NCBI RefSeq assembly: GCF_003258605.2
Contig: NZ_CP031264.1
Location: forward strand, 1,612,001-1,676,000
DNA: 64,000 nt
Reading direction: 5' to 3'
Source: Peterkaempfera bronchialis
GTDB lineage: Bacteria > Actinomycetota > Actinomycetes > Streptomycetales > Streptomycetaceae
The notes under the pieces were generated by a model. The model saw only the letters and a list, made by a program, of their open reading frames with translations, did not search any database and was not told where the DNA came from. The position numbers and the translations under genes are program-made. Shown piece after piece: positions 17,386-26,736 of the stretch. The first letter of the stretch is position 1. Each line of letters starts with the position of its first letter.

Positions 17386-18126
17386 TCAGACGTCGGTGAC
17401 CCGCAGGCCGGCGTGGGCCTTGTAGCGGCGGTTGACCGAGATGAGGTTGGCCACCAGGGACTCCACCTGGTGGGCATTGCGCAGCCGCCCGGCGTAGACG
17501 CCGCGCATGCCGGGGATGCGCCCGGCCAGGGCCTGCACGGTGTCGGTGGCGGCGCGGTCGTCGCCGAGCACCATCACATCGGTGTCGATCTGCTCGATCC
17601 CCGGGTCCTGGAGCAGCACCGCCGAGAGGTGGTGGAAGGCGGCGGTGACCCGGGAGTCCGGCAGCAGCGCGGCGGCCTGCTGGGCGGCGCTGCCCTCCTC
17701 GGGCGTGAGCGCATAGGCGCCCTGCTTGTCGAAGCCCAGCGGGTTGACGCAGTCGACGACGATCTTGCCGGCCAGTTGGGCGCGAAGCGGCTCCAGGGTG
17801 GCGCCGTGGCCCTCCCACGGCACGGCCACGATCACCAGGTCGCTCTGCTCGGCGGCGGACGCGTTGTCGGCGCCGCGAATGCCCAGCCCCAGCTCGGCGG
17901 CGGCGCTCTCGGCCCGCTCGGCGGCGCGGGAGCCGATCACGATCTGCTGCCCGGCCCGGGCGAGCCGGTAGGCGAGGCCCTTGCCCTGCGGACCGGTACC
18001 GCCGAGCACACCCACGACCAGGCCGGAGACATCGGGGAGGTCCCAGGGGCCGGGCTTGGGCGTGGCGGCGGGTGTCGCCGCAGCGGATGTCGCCGCGGCG
18101 GATGTCACTGCATCGGGTGTAGTCAT
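17386..18126 (-). CDS. npdG: F420H2:NADP+ oxidoreductase
   Basis: Transfers hydride between coenzyme F420 and NADP in the cytosol, feeding F420-dependent enzymes. The 246 residues include a Rossmann nucleotide site VVGVLGGTGPQGKGLAYRLA at about 38-57 and IGSRAAERAE, which fits NADP binding. Further family runs are NPLGFDKQGAYAL and a C-terminal LRNAHQVESLVANLISVNRRYKAHAG. The first 35 residues are an Ala/Thr-rich extension. ATG at 18126 with AGGA about 10 bases upstream. Monocistronic and divergent from the next gene. Confidence 0.92.
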   Translation of the reverse strand: MTTPDAVTSAAATSAAATPAATPKPGPWDLPDVSGLVVGVLGGTGPQGKGLAYRLARAGQQIVIGSRAAERAESAAAELGLGIRGADNASAAEQSDLVIVAVPWEGHGATLEPLRAQLAGKIVVDCVNPLGFDKQGAYALTPEEGSAAQQAAALLPDSRVTAAFHHLSAVLLQDPGIEQIDTDVMVLGDDRAATDTVQALAGRIPGMRGVYAGRLRNAHQVESLVANLISVNRRYKAHAGLRVTDV

Positions 18127-18173
18127 GCCGCGATCCTGCCAAAGCGGCGGGGGCTGGGGCAGCATGGGGCGCC

Positions 18174-18800
18174 ATGGACGCGATCCGGGTGTCGGCGCTG
18201 CGCGAGGTCCTGACCGGTACGGGTTGGCTGGAGTCGACCCGGGAGTTCGCCTGGGCGCTGCGCTCCAGCGTGTCGCGGGCGCCGGACGGCCCGGGTACGG
18301 CGGGCGGGCTGCTGCTGGTCGGCACCGAGGGTGAGGAGCCCTGGCACATGGCGGCCCATCTGGACAACGAGGCGGCCTGGTCGGGCCTGCCGCAGCTCTC
18401 CCCCACCCTGGTGCGCTGGCGGGTGCCGCCGGGCGCCCCCGCCCATCTGGCGGTGGACCTGCGGCGGCTGGAGCGGGCCGGGCGCGGCGAGACGGTGCTG
18501 GTGGTGGCGCCGGAGGCAGCCGGGGCGCCGCTGCTGGAGCGGGTGCACGACGCCCGCCGCACGGGGGCGACCGTACTCGCCCTGGACACCGGTGACACCG
18601 AGCTCCAGGGGCTGGCGCACGAGGCGCTGACGGTACCGCCGACCGGGCTGCGGGAAGAGGCGGCGCCGGCCTTCGACGTGGTGCAGCACCTGGTGACGGC
18701 GGCGGCGGGCGAGGAGCCGCCACGTGGCCGCCGCCGGGTGCTGGACCGGATGGCGCGGCTCGCGGAGCGGCTGACCGCCCCGCCGCCGATGCGCTGGTGA
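18174..18800 (+). CDS. Conserved hypothetical protein, SIS-like in part
   Basis: A 208-residue soluble protein, MDAIRVSALREVLTGTGWLES. I do not recognise a named family with certainty. The stretch ETVLVVAPEAAG to VLALDTGDTELQGLAHEAL to VP resembles the alternating strand-helix pattern of sugar isomerase (SIS) domains, which would suggest binding of a phosphosugar; this is weak. Starts 47 bp from the divergent npdG gene, so the two may share a promoter region. Followed by an MFS exporter gene. Confidence 0.7.
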   Translation: MDAIRVSALREVLTGTGWLESTREFAWALRSSVSRAPDGPGTAGGLLLVGTEGEEPWHMAAHLDNEAAWSGLPQLSPTLVRWRVPPGAPAHLAVDLRRLERAGRGETVLVVAPEAAGAPLLERVHDARRTGATVLALDTGDTELQGLAHEALTVPPTGLREEAAPAFDVVQHLVTAAAGEEPPRGRRRVLDRMARLAERLTAPPPMRW

Positions 18801-18885
18801 GCCGGAGCGCAGTCCCTCGGCCCGCGAGCCGTACGCGCACAAATCGTTTGCGCGTCCGGGAGCCGGGCCCGCATGATGCCCCCTC

Positions 18886-20292
18886 GTGACCTCCGAGCAG
18901 CAGCAACCGCCCTCCCCCGGCCGACTGCGGGCGCTCGCCCGCTCGATGCGGCCCGACCTCGCGCCCTGGCGTTCCTCCCGGGACTTCCGGCTGCTCTGGA
19001 GCGCCGGGCTGGTCACCACCTTCGGCAGCTTCCTGACCTATGTGGCGGTGCCGCTCCAGATCAAGGAGCTCACCGGGTCATCGCTGGCGGTCGGGCTGAT
19101 CGGCGCCGTGGAACTGGTGCCGATGATCGTCTGCGGCCTCTGGGGCGGCGCGCTCGCCGATGCGGTGGACCGCCGCAAGCTGGTGCTGGCCTCGGAGGCC
19201 GGGCTGGGGCTGCTCTCGGTCCTGCTGCTGGTCAACGCCCTGCTGCCGCAGCCGCTGCTGTGGCCGATGTATGTGTTCGTCGGCCTGCTGTCGGCGCTGG
19301 ACGGCCTCCAGCGGCCCTCGCTGGACGCGCTGACCCCGCAGATCGTCGCCCATGACCAGCTGACCGCCGCCGCCGCGCTCAATGCGCTGCGCTGGCAGGT
19401 CGGCGCCATCGCGGGGCCGTCGCTGGCCGGTCTGATCGCCGCCACGGCCGGGGTGCGGGTCGCCTATGCGCTGGACGCGGTCACCTTCGCGGTCTCCCTG
19501 CTGCTTCTGCTCCGGATGCGGGCGGTGCCACCGGCCCTCGGAGCCGAGAAACCGTCGCTGGGCGCGATTGCCGAGGGTCTGCGGTACGCCTGGAGCCGCA
19601 AGGAGCTGCTGGGCACCTACGCGGTGGACATCGTGGCCATGCTGTTCGCCTTCCCCAATGCGATCTTCCCCTTCCTCGCCGACCGGCTGGACGCCTCCTG
19701 GGCGCTGGGCCTGATGTACGCGGCCTCCTCGGTGGGCGGGCTGGCGGTCTCCGCGACCAGCGGCTGGGCCTCGCGCGTCCACCGGCACGGCCGGATGGTG
19801 ATGGCCGCCGCCGCGCTCTGGGGTGCGGCCATCACCGGCGCCGGGCTGGTGGGCAACATCTGGCTGGTGCTGTTCTTCCTGGCGCTGGCCGGCGGCGCCG
19901 ACATGGTGAGCGGCCTGGGCCGCTCCACGCTGTGGAACCAGTCGATCCCGGACGGGCTGCGCGGCCGCATGGCCGGGGTGGAGCTGCTGAGCTACTCGGT
20001 GGGGCCGCAGCTCGGCCAGGTCCGGGCCGGTGGCATGGCCGCCGCGGTCGGGGTGCGGGCCTCGGTGTGGTCGGGCGGGCTGATGTGCGTGGTGGGCGTG
20101 GTGGGCCTGGTCGCGGCGCTGCCCCGGCTGCTGGCGTACGACGCGCGCACCGACCCGCATGTGGCGGCCGTCCGCGCCGAGCGCGAGGCCCGGGCCGCCA
20201 GGCGGTCGGAGCCGGAGGCCGTGTCCGAGCCGGTGTCGGGGCCGGTGTCCGAGGCGGCGTCCGAGCCGGTGTCGGGGCCGGCGTCCGCCTGA
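18886..20292 (+). CDS. MFS transporter, EntS-like (MFS_3)
   Basis: A 468-residue transporter. The opening RDFRLLWSAGLVTTFGSFLTYVAVPLQIKELTGSS and the loop-2 motif GALADAVDRRKLVL are typical of the enterobactin-exporter-like MFS group, with about 12 membrane segments. The cytosolic tail ends in Glu-Pro-Val-Ser-Gly-Pro repeats encoded by degenerate repeats at 20218-20289. GTG start at 18886; no strong ribosome site is seen. The exported compound, perhaps a siderophore or drug, is unknown. Confidence 0.88.
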   Translation: MTSEQQQPPSPGRLRALARSMRPDLAPWRSSRDFRLLWSAGLVTTFGSFLTYVAVPLQIKELTGSSLAVGLIGAVELVPMIVCGLWGGALADAVDRRKLVLASEAGLGLLSVLLLVNALLPQPLLWPMYVFVGLLSALDGLQRPSLDALTPQIVAHDQLTAAAALNALRWQVGAIAGPSLAGLIAATAGVRVAYALDAVTFAVSLLLLLRMRAVPPALGAEKPSLGAIAEGLRYAWSRKELLGTYAVDIVAMLFAFPNAIFPFLADRLDASWALGLMYAASSVGGLAVSATSGWASRVHRHGRMVMAAAALWGAAITGAGLVGNIWLVLFFLALAGGADMVSGLGRSTLWNQSIPDGLRGRMAGVELLSYSVGPQLGQVRAGGMAAAVGVRASVWSGGLMCVVGVVGLVAALPRLLAYDARTDPHVAAVRAEREARAARRSEPEAVSEPVSGPVSEAASEPVSGPASA

Positions 20293-20302
20293 GGGAGCCG
20301 GG

Positions 20303-21358
20303 TCAGCCCTTGCGGGCGACATGGTAGAGGCCGAGGATGCCGCCCTCGACCCGATGGGTCTCCACCTTGGTGAACCCGGCCTCGGTGAGCATCCGCTGCG
20401 CCGCCACCCCGTCGTCCCCCGGGGCCGAGGGGGTCGCGGTCATCCGCCGGAAGACCGTGAAGCCCTGGAGCGGGGACCCGGGCGGATGGCCGGCACCGGC
20501 CTCCGGGCGGTAGGGCAGCGCGGGGTCGCCCATCAGGAAGACGCCGTCGTCGTGCAGCGCGTCGCGGACCGCGAGCAGCGTACGGGCGGGCCGGGCCAGG
20601 CCGTGCACCAGGCCGAAGGCGGTGACCAGGTCGTAGTGGCCGTCCAGTTGGTCCGAGTCGGCCACATCGAAGGTGGTGTTGGCCAGGCCCAGCCGCGCCG
20701 CCTCCTCCCGTGCGGCGGCGATCCCGCCCTCCGCCGCGTCCAGGCCCCGGAAGCGGCTGGCCGGGAACGCCCGGGCCAGTACGGCGACCGCGCGGCCCTG
20801 CCCGCAGCCGAGGTCCAGCACCTCGATGCCGTCACGCAGCCGCTCGGCCAGCCCGGGGACCAGCGGGATCACGGTCTCCACCAGATCGGTGCCATGCACC
20901 TGGGCGCACCGCTCGGCCAGCAGTTGCCGAAAGCGCGGGTACGCCGAGTACGGCACCCCGCCGCCGGTCCGGAAGGACTCCACCACCTGCTGCTCGATCT
21001 CCCCCATCATGGCCAGGTACGGCGCCAGCCCGGCCAGGTTGCCGGTCCCGGCGGCCCGGGTCAGCGAGGCGGCGTGCTCGGGCGGGAGGGTGTAGCGGTC
21101 GGCGGCCGGGTCGTAGGCGGCGATGCCGCCGGCCACCATGCCGTCCAGCCACTCCCGTACCGGGCGCTCATGCAGCCCGGCGGCGCGGGCGAGCTCCGGG
21201 GCGGTGGACGGCGGCAGACCGGCCATGGTGTCGAAGAGCCCGGTGCGGTGGCCGACGCTGAGCAGCAGGCCCAGGCAGGAGTCGTCCAGAATGCCCACCA
21301 GCCGGTCGGCGAAGACCTGCTGATCCCGATGCACCGGGTCGGACTCGCGCACGGACAT
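20303..21358 (-). CDS. SAM-dependent methyltransferase with N-terminal winged-helix domain
   Basis: A 351-residue protein like actinobacterial Rv2258c-type methyltransferases. The N-terminal 100 residues form a helix-turn-helix-like dimerisation domain ([25 protein letters not shown]). The C-terminal Rossmann domain has the SAM glycine motif [27 protein letters not shown] and [17 protein letters not shown]. It ends in [11 protein letters not shown]. The acceptor substrate is unknown. It converges on the MFS gene with a 10-bp gap. Confidence 0.88.
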   Translation of the reverse strand: MSVRESDPVHRDQQVFADRLVGILDDSCLGLLLSVGHRTGLFDTMAGLPPSTAPELARAAGLHERPVREWLDGMVAGGIAAYDPAADRYTLPPEHAASLTRAAGTGNLAGLAPYLAMMGEIEQQVVESFRTGGGVPYSAYPRFRQLLAERCAQVHGTDLVETVIPLVPGLAERLRDGIEVLDLGCGQGRAVAVLARAFPASRFRGLDAAEGGIAAAREEAARLGLANTTFDVADSDQLDGHYDLVTAFGLVHGLARPARTLLAVRDALHDDGVFLMGDPALPYRPEAGAGHPPGSPLQGFTVFRRMTATPSAPGDDGVAAQRMLTEAGFTKVETHRVEGGILGLYHVARKG

Positions 21359-21441
21359 CGCTGCTCCTCACCTCGCGGCGGCGCCCCGTTCCCACGCTAC
21401 GCCGGGACCGGCGGCCCCACCGCTCGGGCGGTGCGGGCGGC

Positions 21442-21666
21442 TCAGTCGTCCTCCTGCTCCTCGGTGCGGTCGCGCCAGCGCGGGTCGTTCTCCCACTCCT
21501 CATTGCGCTCGGCGGCGGTCTGGAGGGCGTGCTCGGCGTCGGCGCGGCTGGCGTACGGGCCGAGGCGGTCGCGGGCCGGGCACTCCGGGCCCTCCTCGAC
21601 CTTGCGGTGCCGCACGCAGTAGAACCACTCGCCGGGCTTCCCCTGCGGCTTGCGTCCGAACGGCAT
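21442..21666 (-). CDS. Small conserved acidic-tailed protein
   Basis: A 74-residue protein, [18 protein letters not shown], with an AspGluAsp-rich C-terminus ([10 protein letters not shown]). The segment [15 protein letters not shown] resembles the core of SPOR-like peptidoglycan-binding repeats. Ribosome site AAGGAGG precedes the ATG. Conserved next to map in Streptomyces as far as I recall; role unknown. Confidence 0.75.
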   Translation of the reverse strand: MPFGRKPQGKPGEWFYCVRHRKVEEGPECPARDRLGPYASRADAEHALQTAAERNEEWENDPRWRDRTEEQEDD

Positions 21667-21759
21667 GGAGCGGCCTCCTTGATCCGGGGCCGTCGTCCTC
21701 GGCCCTCCCTGGGGAGATCATGCCCCCTGCCCGGAGGGCCACTCCGGTTGCCCTCGGCG

Positions 21760-21822
21760 GCCCGTGCGGTGCCGGTCGGAGCCCGTGCGGTACCGGTCGG
21801 AGCCCGTGCGGCGCCGGTTAGA
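21760..21822. repeat. Three 21-bp tandem repeats overlapping the map promoter
   Basis: Units starting GCCCGTGCGG repeat three times with few changes (21760-21780, 21781-21801, 21802-21822). The third has diverged so that its end forms the -10 element of map. Confidence 0.85.
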
Positions 21823-21824
21823 CT
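21819..21824 (+). promoter_or_regulatory. -10 element of leaderless map promoter
   Basis: TAGACT ends 7 bases before the map ATG, and no ribosome site is present. This is the spacing expected for a leaderless transcript beginning at the start codon. Confidence 0.55.
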
Positions 21825-21831
21825 CGCAGCC

Positions 21832-22680
21832 ATGGCTCCCCTGGTTCCCGGCAAGCTCTCCCCCACCCGCAGCGTCCCGGCGCACATCGCCCGGCCCGAG
21901 TACGTGGGCAAGCGTGCCCCGCAGCCGTACACCGGCCCGGAGGTGCAGACCGCCGAGACCATCGAGAAGATGCGGATCGCGGGCTCGATCGCGGCCCGCG
22001 CGATGGACGAGGCCGCCAAGCACATCGCGCCCGGCGTCACCACCGACGAGCTGGACCGCGTCGCGCACACCTATATGTGCGACCACGGCGCCTATCCGTC
22101 GGACCTCGGCTACCGGGGATTCCCCAAGTCGATCTGCACCTCCGTCAACGAGGTGATCTGCCACGGCATCCCGGACTCCACGGTGCTCCAGGACGGCGAC
22201 ATCGTGAACCTCGATGTCACCGCCTACATCCACGGGGTGCACGGCGACCTCAATGCCACCTACCCGGTGGGCGATGTGGACGAGGAGTCCAAGCTGCTGG
22301 TGGAGCGCACCCTGGAGTCGCTCAACCGGGCGATCAAGGCGGTGCGGCCGGGCCGTCAGATCAATGTGATCGGACGGGTCATCGAGTCCTACGCCAAGCG
22401 GTTCGGCTATGGCGTGGTCCGCGACTTCACCGGACACGGCATCAACACCTCGTTCCACTCCGGGCTGGTCGTCCCGCACTACGACAGCCCGCGCGCCACC
22501 GAGGTGATCCAGCAGGGGATGACCTTCACCATCGAGCCGATGCTGACCCTGGGCACCTATGAGTACGACATCTGGCAGGACGGCTGGACGGTGGTCACCA
22601 AGGACCGCAAGCGCACCGCCCAGTTCGAGCACACCCTGCTGGTCACCGCCGACGGCGCCGAGATCCTGACGCTGCCGTAG
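21832..22680 (+). CDS. map: Type I methionine aminopeptidase
   Basis: Removes the initiator Met from nascent proteins. The 282-residue pita-bread fold shows all metal ligands: two Asp in [22 protein letters not shown], His in [11 protein letters not shown], Glu in FTIEPML and Glu in QFEHTLLVT. The N-terminal 40-residue extension ([16 protein letters not shown]-like) is typical of the longer actinobacterial isoform. The transcript is probably leaderless. Streptomyces normally carry more than one map gene; this looks like the longer paralogue rather than the one near the ribosomal-protein operon. Confidence 0.96.
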   Translation: MAPLVPGKLSPTRSVPAHIARPEYVGKRAPQPYTGPEVQTAETIEKMRIAGSIAARAMDEAAKHIAPGVTTDELDRVAHTYMCDHGAYPSDLGYRGFPKSICTSVNEVICHGIPDSTVLQDGDIVNLDVTAYIHGVHGDLNATYPVGDVDEESKLLVERTLESLNRAIKAVRPGRQINVIGRVIESYAKRFGYGVVRDFTGHGINTSFHSGLVVPHYDSPRATEVIQQGMTFTIEPMLTLGTYEYDIWQDGWTVVTKDRKRTAQFEHTLLVTADGAEILTLP

Positions 22681-22699
22681 CCCCCGTGGCCGGGGCCGG

Positions 22700-23404
22700 T
22701 CAGCCGATGCGCCACTGCTCCTCGGCGACCGCCCCGACAGTGGTGCAGGCGTCGGTGAGCACGTCCAGCACCCGCAGCGGGTCCGGCAGCGGGTGCTCCG
22801 GGCCGCGTACCCAGCGCACGGCCGAGGTGTCCGGCAGGGCGGACGGCGGCAGCAGGACGTAGGAGCCCCGGCAGTGCCAGCGCAGGCCGGGATGGTCCTC
22901 CAGGGTGTCGGGGTGGCTGTCCAGCTCGCAGGGCCACCACTCGTCCTCGTCGGCGGGGGTGCCCCGGGTGGCGGTGAAGAACAGGTAGCGCCCGTCGGCG
23001 GCGGCGACCGGGCCGGCCGCGTCCTGGTCCAGCAGGCGCTCCAGGGCGATCCGGCCGGCCTCCTCGGGCACGTCCAGCACATCGTGGGTGCGGCCGGTGG
23101 CGGTGACGAAGTTGGCCTGCGGGTCGCGGGCGATCCAGTGGGCGATCTGCTCGGTGTCGGTGGTGGCCTGGGTCTGCCAGGCGAAGGAGACCGGGTGGCG
23201 GGCCGGGGCGGGACAGCCGACCCGGTCGCAGGAGCAGCGGTACCCGGACGGCCGGGCGGCGGGGGCCACCGGGAAGCCGGCCCGGACCGCGCCGAGCAGC
23301 AGGTCCAGGCGGACCGCAGCCGCCATGTCACGGGCGGCCGGTGTGTCCCCCGTACGTCCCCGACCCCGCCACCAGCCCGTCCATCTGCTGCCTCTCGCTT
23401 CCAT
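22700..23404 (-). CDS. Primase/polymerase (PrimPol-N)-like protein
   Basis: A 234-residue protein, MEARGSRWTGWWRGRGR then a core starting with LDLLLGAVRAGFPVAPAA. The run CSCDRVGCPAPARHPVSFAWQ and the following ITATG-like NFVTATGRTHDVLDVPEEAG match the N-terminal domain of bifunctional DNA primase/polymerases found alone in Streptomyces. Three Cys near CSCDRVGC could bind a metal. Only this domain is present, without a helicase, so enzymatic activity is uncertain. ATG 23404 has AAGGGG 8 bases upstream. Confidence 0.7.
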   Translation of the reverse strand: MEARGSRWTGWWRGRGRTGDTPAARDMAAAVRLDLLLGAVRAGFPVAPAARPSGYRCSCDRVGCPAPARHPVSFAWQTQATTDTEQIAHWIARDPQANFVTATGRTHDVLDVPEEAGRIALERLLDQDAAGPVAAADGRYLFFTATRGTPADEDEWWPCELDSHPDTLEDHPGLRWHCRGSYVLLPPSALPDTSAVRWVRGPEHPLPDPLRVLDVLTDACTTVGAVAEEQWRIG

Positions 23405-23643
23405 CGAGCCCCTTCGTCGCGCGTCCCTCAACCCGGCCCGGGATCACCGTCCGGCTACTGCCAAGGTCCACGGTACGGAGCGGAAGCGGTGCGGGGAGCG
23501 GAAACCGTGTCAGATCACCCTCGCCGGGCTCCGGCACCCCGGCCCGTACGGCGCGGCGGGCCCGGGGTACCCCGTGGGCGTACTGAGCAGGATAAGACCA
23601 CCGGAGGGGTGCCGGTGACCGCGGGGTGCCCCAAGCGGCCCGG

Positions 23644-23695
23644 CGGCTTGTCCGGCGGGCTTGTCCGGCCGGGCCGTCCGGCGGGGTCGTCCGGC
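23644..23695. repeat. Four 13-bp degenerate tandem repeats
   Basis: TCCGGC recurs at exactly 13-bp spacing four times in the divergent intergenic region 23405-23735, which otherwise shows no gene. Confidence 0.75.
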
Positions 23696-23735
23696 GGGCT
23701 GGGCGAACCTCGCGGGGGATGCGAAGCTGGCAGGT

Positions 23736-23969
23736 ATGAGGAGTGCGGATACCGAGTTCGTGGGCGGGCCGCTGGACGGCAGGGTGCTGCCGATCCTGCT
23801 GAGCCCGTTCAACAACGTGCCCAAGGTCTACCGGGTACCGGTGCCCGCCCATCTGGACCGGCCCGCCGCCACGCTGGTGTACCACCGGGCGAAGCAGTAC
23901 GACGCCCGGGGCCGCTGGCGCTGGCGGTACGAGTACGAGGCCGCAGACGGTGAGGCCGCCGACCGGTAG
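23736..23969 (+). CDS. Small conserved hypothetical protein
   Basis: A 77-residue protein beginning MRSADTEFVGGPLDGRVLP. The FVGGPLDG opening recurs in small actinobacterial proteins of unknown role. It is charged, with a C-terminal RWRWRYEYEAADGE. Codon position GC bias supports coding. No convincing ribosome site, so the start is uncertain. A short membrane protein gene follows 44 bp later. Confidence 0.65.
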   Translation: MRSADTEFVGGPLDGRVLPILLSPFNNVPKVYRVPVPAHLDRPAATLVYHRAKQYDARGRWRWRYEYEAADGEAADR

Positions 23970-24013
23970 CCCGCCGCCCGCGGCCGTTCGCCGACGCCGT
24001 ACGGAGGACAGCC

Positions 24014-24199
24014 ATGGCATCCACTCCCCGCGATCCCCGACCGGGCACCCCGCACTCCCGTGGCCTGGCCCGGGTCACCCTGGCCTGCCTGGTGGTGGTG
24101 AGCGTCTACAGCGCGGTGTTCGAGGCCGACCCCTGGCTCTGGTTCGCCTGGACCGCGCTGGCGCTGATCACGGGGGCGATGCTGGCGATGCGGCTCTGA
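24014..24199 (+). CDS. Small membrane protein
   Basis: A 61-residue protein with two adjacent hydrophobic segments (VTLACLVVVSVYSAVF and LWFAWTALALITGAMLAM) after a polar, proline-rich start. Ribosome site CGGAGGA precedes the ATG. No known family was recognised. Confidence 0.65.
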   Translation: MASTPRDPRPGTPHSRGLARVTLACLVVVSVYSAVFEADPWLWFAWTALALITGAMLAMRL

Positions 24200-24254
24200 G
24201 GCGCTGCCGGGCTCCGGGGCTCTGCCGGGCTCCGGGGATCCGTCGCGCCGGGCC

Positions 24255-25160
24255 TCAGCAGGTCTCGGCGGCCATGCCCTCGCGCAGCCGGGCCAGGATG
24301 CGGGAGAGCAGCCGGGAGACATGCATCTGGGAGATGCCCAGTTCGGCGCCGATCTCCGACTGGGTCATCTCGGCGCCGAAGCGCAGCGAGAGGATCCGCC
24401 GGTCGCGGTCCGGGAGGGCGGCGATCAGCGGCTTCAGCGCCTCGTGGTCGAGCACGCCCTCCAGACCGGTGTCCTCCTCGCCGAGCCGGTCGGCGATGGA
24501 GCCCTCGGTCTCCTCGTCGTCGCTCTGCGCGTCGAGCGAGTAGGCGGTGTAGCCGGCCGAGGCGACCAGGCCCTCGCGGACCTCCTGCTCGTCCATGGCG
24601 AGCTTCTCGGCGAGTTCGGCGGCGGTGGGTTCGCGGCCGAGGGTGAAGGCCAGCTCATCGCTGGCCTTGGCCAGGTCCAGGCGCAGCTCCTGGAGCCGGC
24701 GGGGCACATGGACCGCCCAGCTGGTGTCGCGGAAGAACCGCTTGATCTCGCCGATCACGGTCGGCAGCGCAAAGGTGGGGAACTCCAGTCCGCGCTCCAC
24801 GTCGAACCGGTCGATGGCCTTGATCAGACCTATGGTGCCGACCTGGACGATGTCCTCCATGGGTTCGCTGCGGGTGCGGAAGCGGGAGGCGGCGAACCGC
24901 ACCAGGGCGAGGTTGAGCTCCACCAGCGTGTTGCGGACATAGGCGTACTCATGGGTGCCCTCCTCCAGCTGCGCCAGCCGCCGGAAGAGCACCTTGGACA
25001 GGGCGCGCGCGTCGTCGGTGCCGATCCGGTCGACGGGCGGGATCTCGGGCAGGTCGACCGGCGCGGCAGGGCGGTCGACTGCGGGCGCCCGAAAGGCGGG
25101 GGCGGCCTCCGGGGCGGCGGGGGCGTGCGTGACTGCTGCGGCTGCGACGTCGGCCCTCAT
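24255..25160 (-). CDS. RNA polymerase sigma factor, SigB/SigF/SigG family
   Basis: A 301-residue group 3 sigma factor for stress or sporulation genes. After an Ala/Pro-rich N-terminal 45 residues come region 2 (DIVQVGTIGLIKAIDRFDVERGLEFPTFALPTVIGEIKR in overlapping pieces), region 3 (GREPTAAELAEKLAMDEQEV) and region 4 with the helix-turn-helix MTQSEIGAELGISQMHVSRLLS. ATG 25160 has GAGGGAGGG about 12 bases upstream. An RsbW-like kinase gene lies 1.6 kb away on the other strand and could act on it or a relative; the sequence does not show this directly. Confidence 0.93.
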   Translation of the reverse strand: MRADVAAAAVTHAPAAPEAAPAFRAPAVDRPAAPVDLPEIPPVDRIGTDDARALSKVLFRRLAQLEEGTHEYAYVRNTLVELNLALVRFAASRFRTRSEPMEDIVQVGTIGLIKAIDRFDVERGLEFPTFALPTVIGEIKRFFRDTSWAVHVPRRLQELRLDLAKASDELAFTLGREPTAAELAEKLAMDEQEVREGLVASAGYTAYSLDAQSDDEETEGSIADRLGEEDTGLEGVLDHEALKPLIAALPDRDRRILSLRFGAEMTQSEIGAELGISQMHVSRLLSRILARLREGMAAETC

Positions 25161-25392
25161 CGGGTGGATTCCCTCCCTCGGATGTCCCGCGCCTCGGGGA
25201 TGGCTGCGGGGCAGTGGTCGCCGCCTACCCCGGTCCGGTGGCTCCATGCGCGGCGAACGGGTGTATCGGCCCGGCAGGTGGTCATCGGGGTGTCGGCCTG
25301 ACGGGCCTTCACCCCTTCTGCCGGTCACCGGGATTGCCGAAGGCGGGAGGGGACACCGTGACGTCCGGGCGGCATGGTGTCCCTCCGGGGGG

Positions 25393-25983
25393 TCAGCTGC
25401 CGGAGTTGAGCTGGCTGAGCGAGGGCACCTGGTTGGTGACATCGGCGCCCGCCGACTTGCCGGCCTGCTTGAAGCTGTCGATCACCCCTTCGAACTGGTT
25501 GGCGCCGGCCTCCGCGTTGTCGCCCTTGCGGATGTTGGTGGCGGCCTGCTTGAGCTTCTCCACCCCGGCCGTCAGCGGCGCGACCGCCTTGGACAGGGTG
25601 GGGTCGCCCTGGGCGTCCCTGATCGCCGCCTTCAGCCGGTTGTAGGTGAAGGCACCCGCCAGCGCGCCCTTGACCAGGGCCGCCTTGCGGCCGCTGGCGC
25701 CCTTCTTGAACTTGCCGTCCTTGTAGGGCTTGTAGAGCCACTGGTAGGTGGCCCCGGCGGCCAGGCCGGCGTTGAGCACGAACTTGGTCTTGGCGAGCTT
25801 GACCCGGTCCTGGGTGCTGGTCGGCGAGGCCGACCCGGCGTGGGGGTCATCGGTGGCGGTGGCAGCGGTGGCGCCGCTGCTCGTCGTGGACTTGTCGGAG
25901 CTGGAGCAGCCGGACAGCAGCAGCGCCGCCAGCAGCGGCGCGGCAAGGAACGTCGAGAGGCGACGGCGACGCGGATCGAGCAT
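25393..25983 (-). CDS. Putative lipoprotein
   Basis: A 196-residue exported protein. The signal MLDPRRRRLSTFLAAPLLAALLLSGC ends in a lipobox (LLSGC), followed by a Ser/Thr-rich spacer. The mature part has VLNAGLAAGATYQWLYKPYKDGKF and ends in helices (VEKLKQAATNIRKGD, FEGVIDSFKQAGKSAG). I recognise no named domain, though similar lipoproteins are common in Streptomyces. Ribosome site GGGAGG lies upstream of the ATG at 25983. Confidence 0.75.
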   Translation of the reverse strand: MLDPRRRRLSTFLAAPLLAALLLSGCSSSDKSTTSSGATAATATDDPHAGSASPTSTQDRVKLAKTKFVLNAGLAAGATYQWLYKPYKDGKFKKGASGRKAALVKGALAGAFTYNRLKAAIRDAQGDPTLSKAVAPLTAGVEKLKQAATNIRKGDNAEAGANQFEGVIDSFKQAGKSAGADVTNQVPSLSQLNSGS

Positions 25984-26169
25984 GAGGGTCCTCCCTGAGC
26001 GGGCCGGCGCGGGGTGCGGCCGGCGAGTCCATGACTCCGGCCCAACCTCGCACCCCGGGCAGGCCGCCGCGACGCGGCGGCGCCCTTCGGGTGACCGCCG
26101 GTCCCGGCGGGGGCGGTGCACCGGTGAGGCAGACTGTCGGGCACGGCTCGGAGTTGGGAGGGTTCCCGT

Positions 26170-26730
26170 ATGACAGACCAGCACCCGGGCTCCCGCAGCG
26201 CACCCCTGACCTCCCCCGACGAGGTGGCCACTGCCCTGCTCACCGCCGTCGAGTCGCTGGTGGTGCTCTGGGGCCGGGCGCACCAGGCGCCGGGGACGAC
26301 GGTGTCCACGTCCCAGCTGCGCGCCCTGATCACCATCGACCGGCACCGCCGCATCCACCTGCGCGGACTCGCGGAGGAGCTGGGAGCCGCGGCCTCCGTG
26401 ACCAGCCGCATCTGCGACCGGTTGCAGACGGCCGGGCTGATCGACCGGGACGTCGGCGAGGCCGACCGGCGGCAGGTGATCCTGCGCCTCACCCGGGAGG
26501 GCGCCGCGCTGCTGGCGGAGCTGCGCGAGCGGCGGCGTGCCGGTCTGCGGGCCACCCTGGCCGGGATGGCGCCCGCCGCGCGGGCGTCGCTGCTGGCGGG
26601 GTTGGAGGAGTACCACCGCGCGGCGGAACCGGTGGCGCAGCCCGTGGCGCCGCCGGTGGCACAGCCCGTGGCACAGCCCGCTGCACAGCCGGTGGCGCCG
26701 ACCGGTCATGATGCGGCTCCCGCCGGGTAG
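26170..26730 (+). CDS. MarR-family regulator
   Basis: A 186-residue winged-helix regulator: QLRALITIDRHRRIHLRGLAEELGAAAS, recognition helix SVTSRICDRLQTAGLIDRD, wing EADRRQVILRLTREG. Unusual is a C-terminal tail of about 25 residues built from Pro-Val-Ala-Gln repeats, encoded by degenerate 12-bp units at 26629-26700. Ribosome site GGGAGGG precedes the ATG. It lies 6 bp before the RsbW-like gene, so they are probably one operon. Confidence 0.85.
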   Translation: MTDQHPGSRSAPLTSPDEVATALLTAVESLVVLWGRAHQAPGTTVSTSQLRALITIDRHRRIHLRGLAEELGAAASVTSRICDRLQTAGLIDRDVGEADRRQVILRLTREGAALLAELRERRRAGLRATLAGMAPAARASLLAGLEEYHRAAEPVAQPVAPPVAQPVAQPAAQPVAPTGHDAAPAG

Positions 26731-26736
26731 AAGCCG

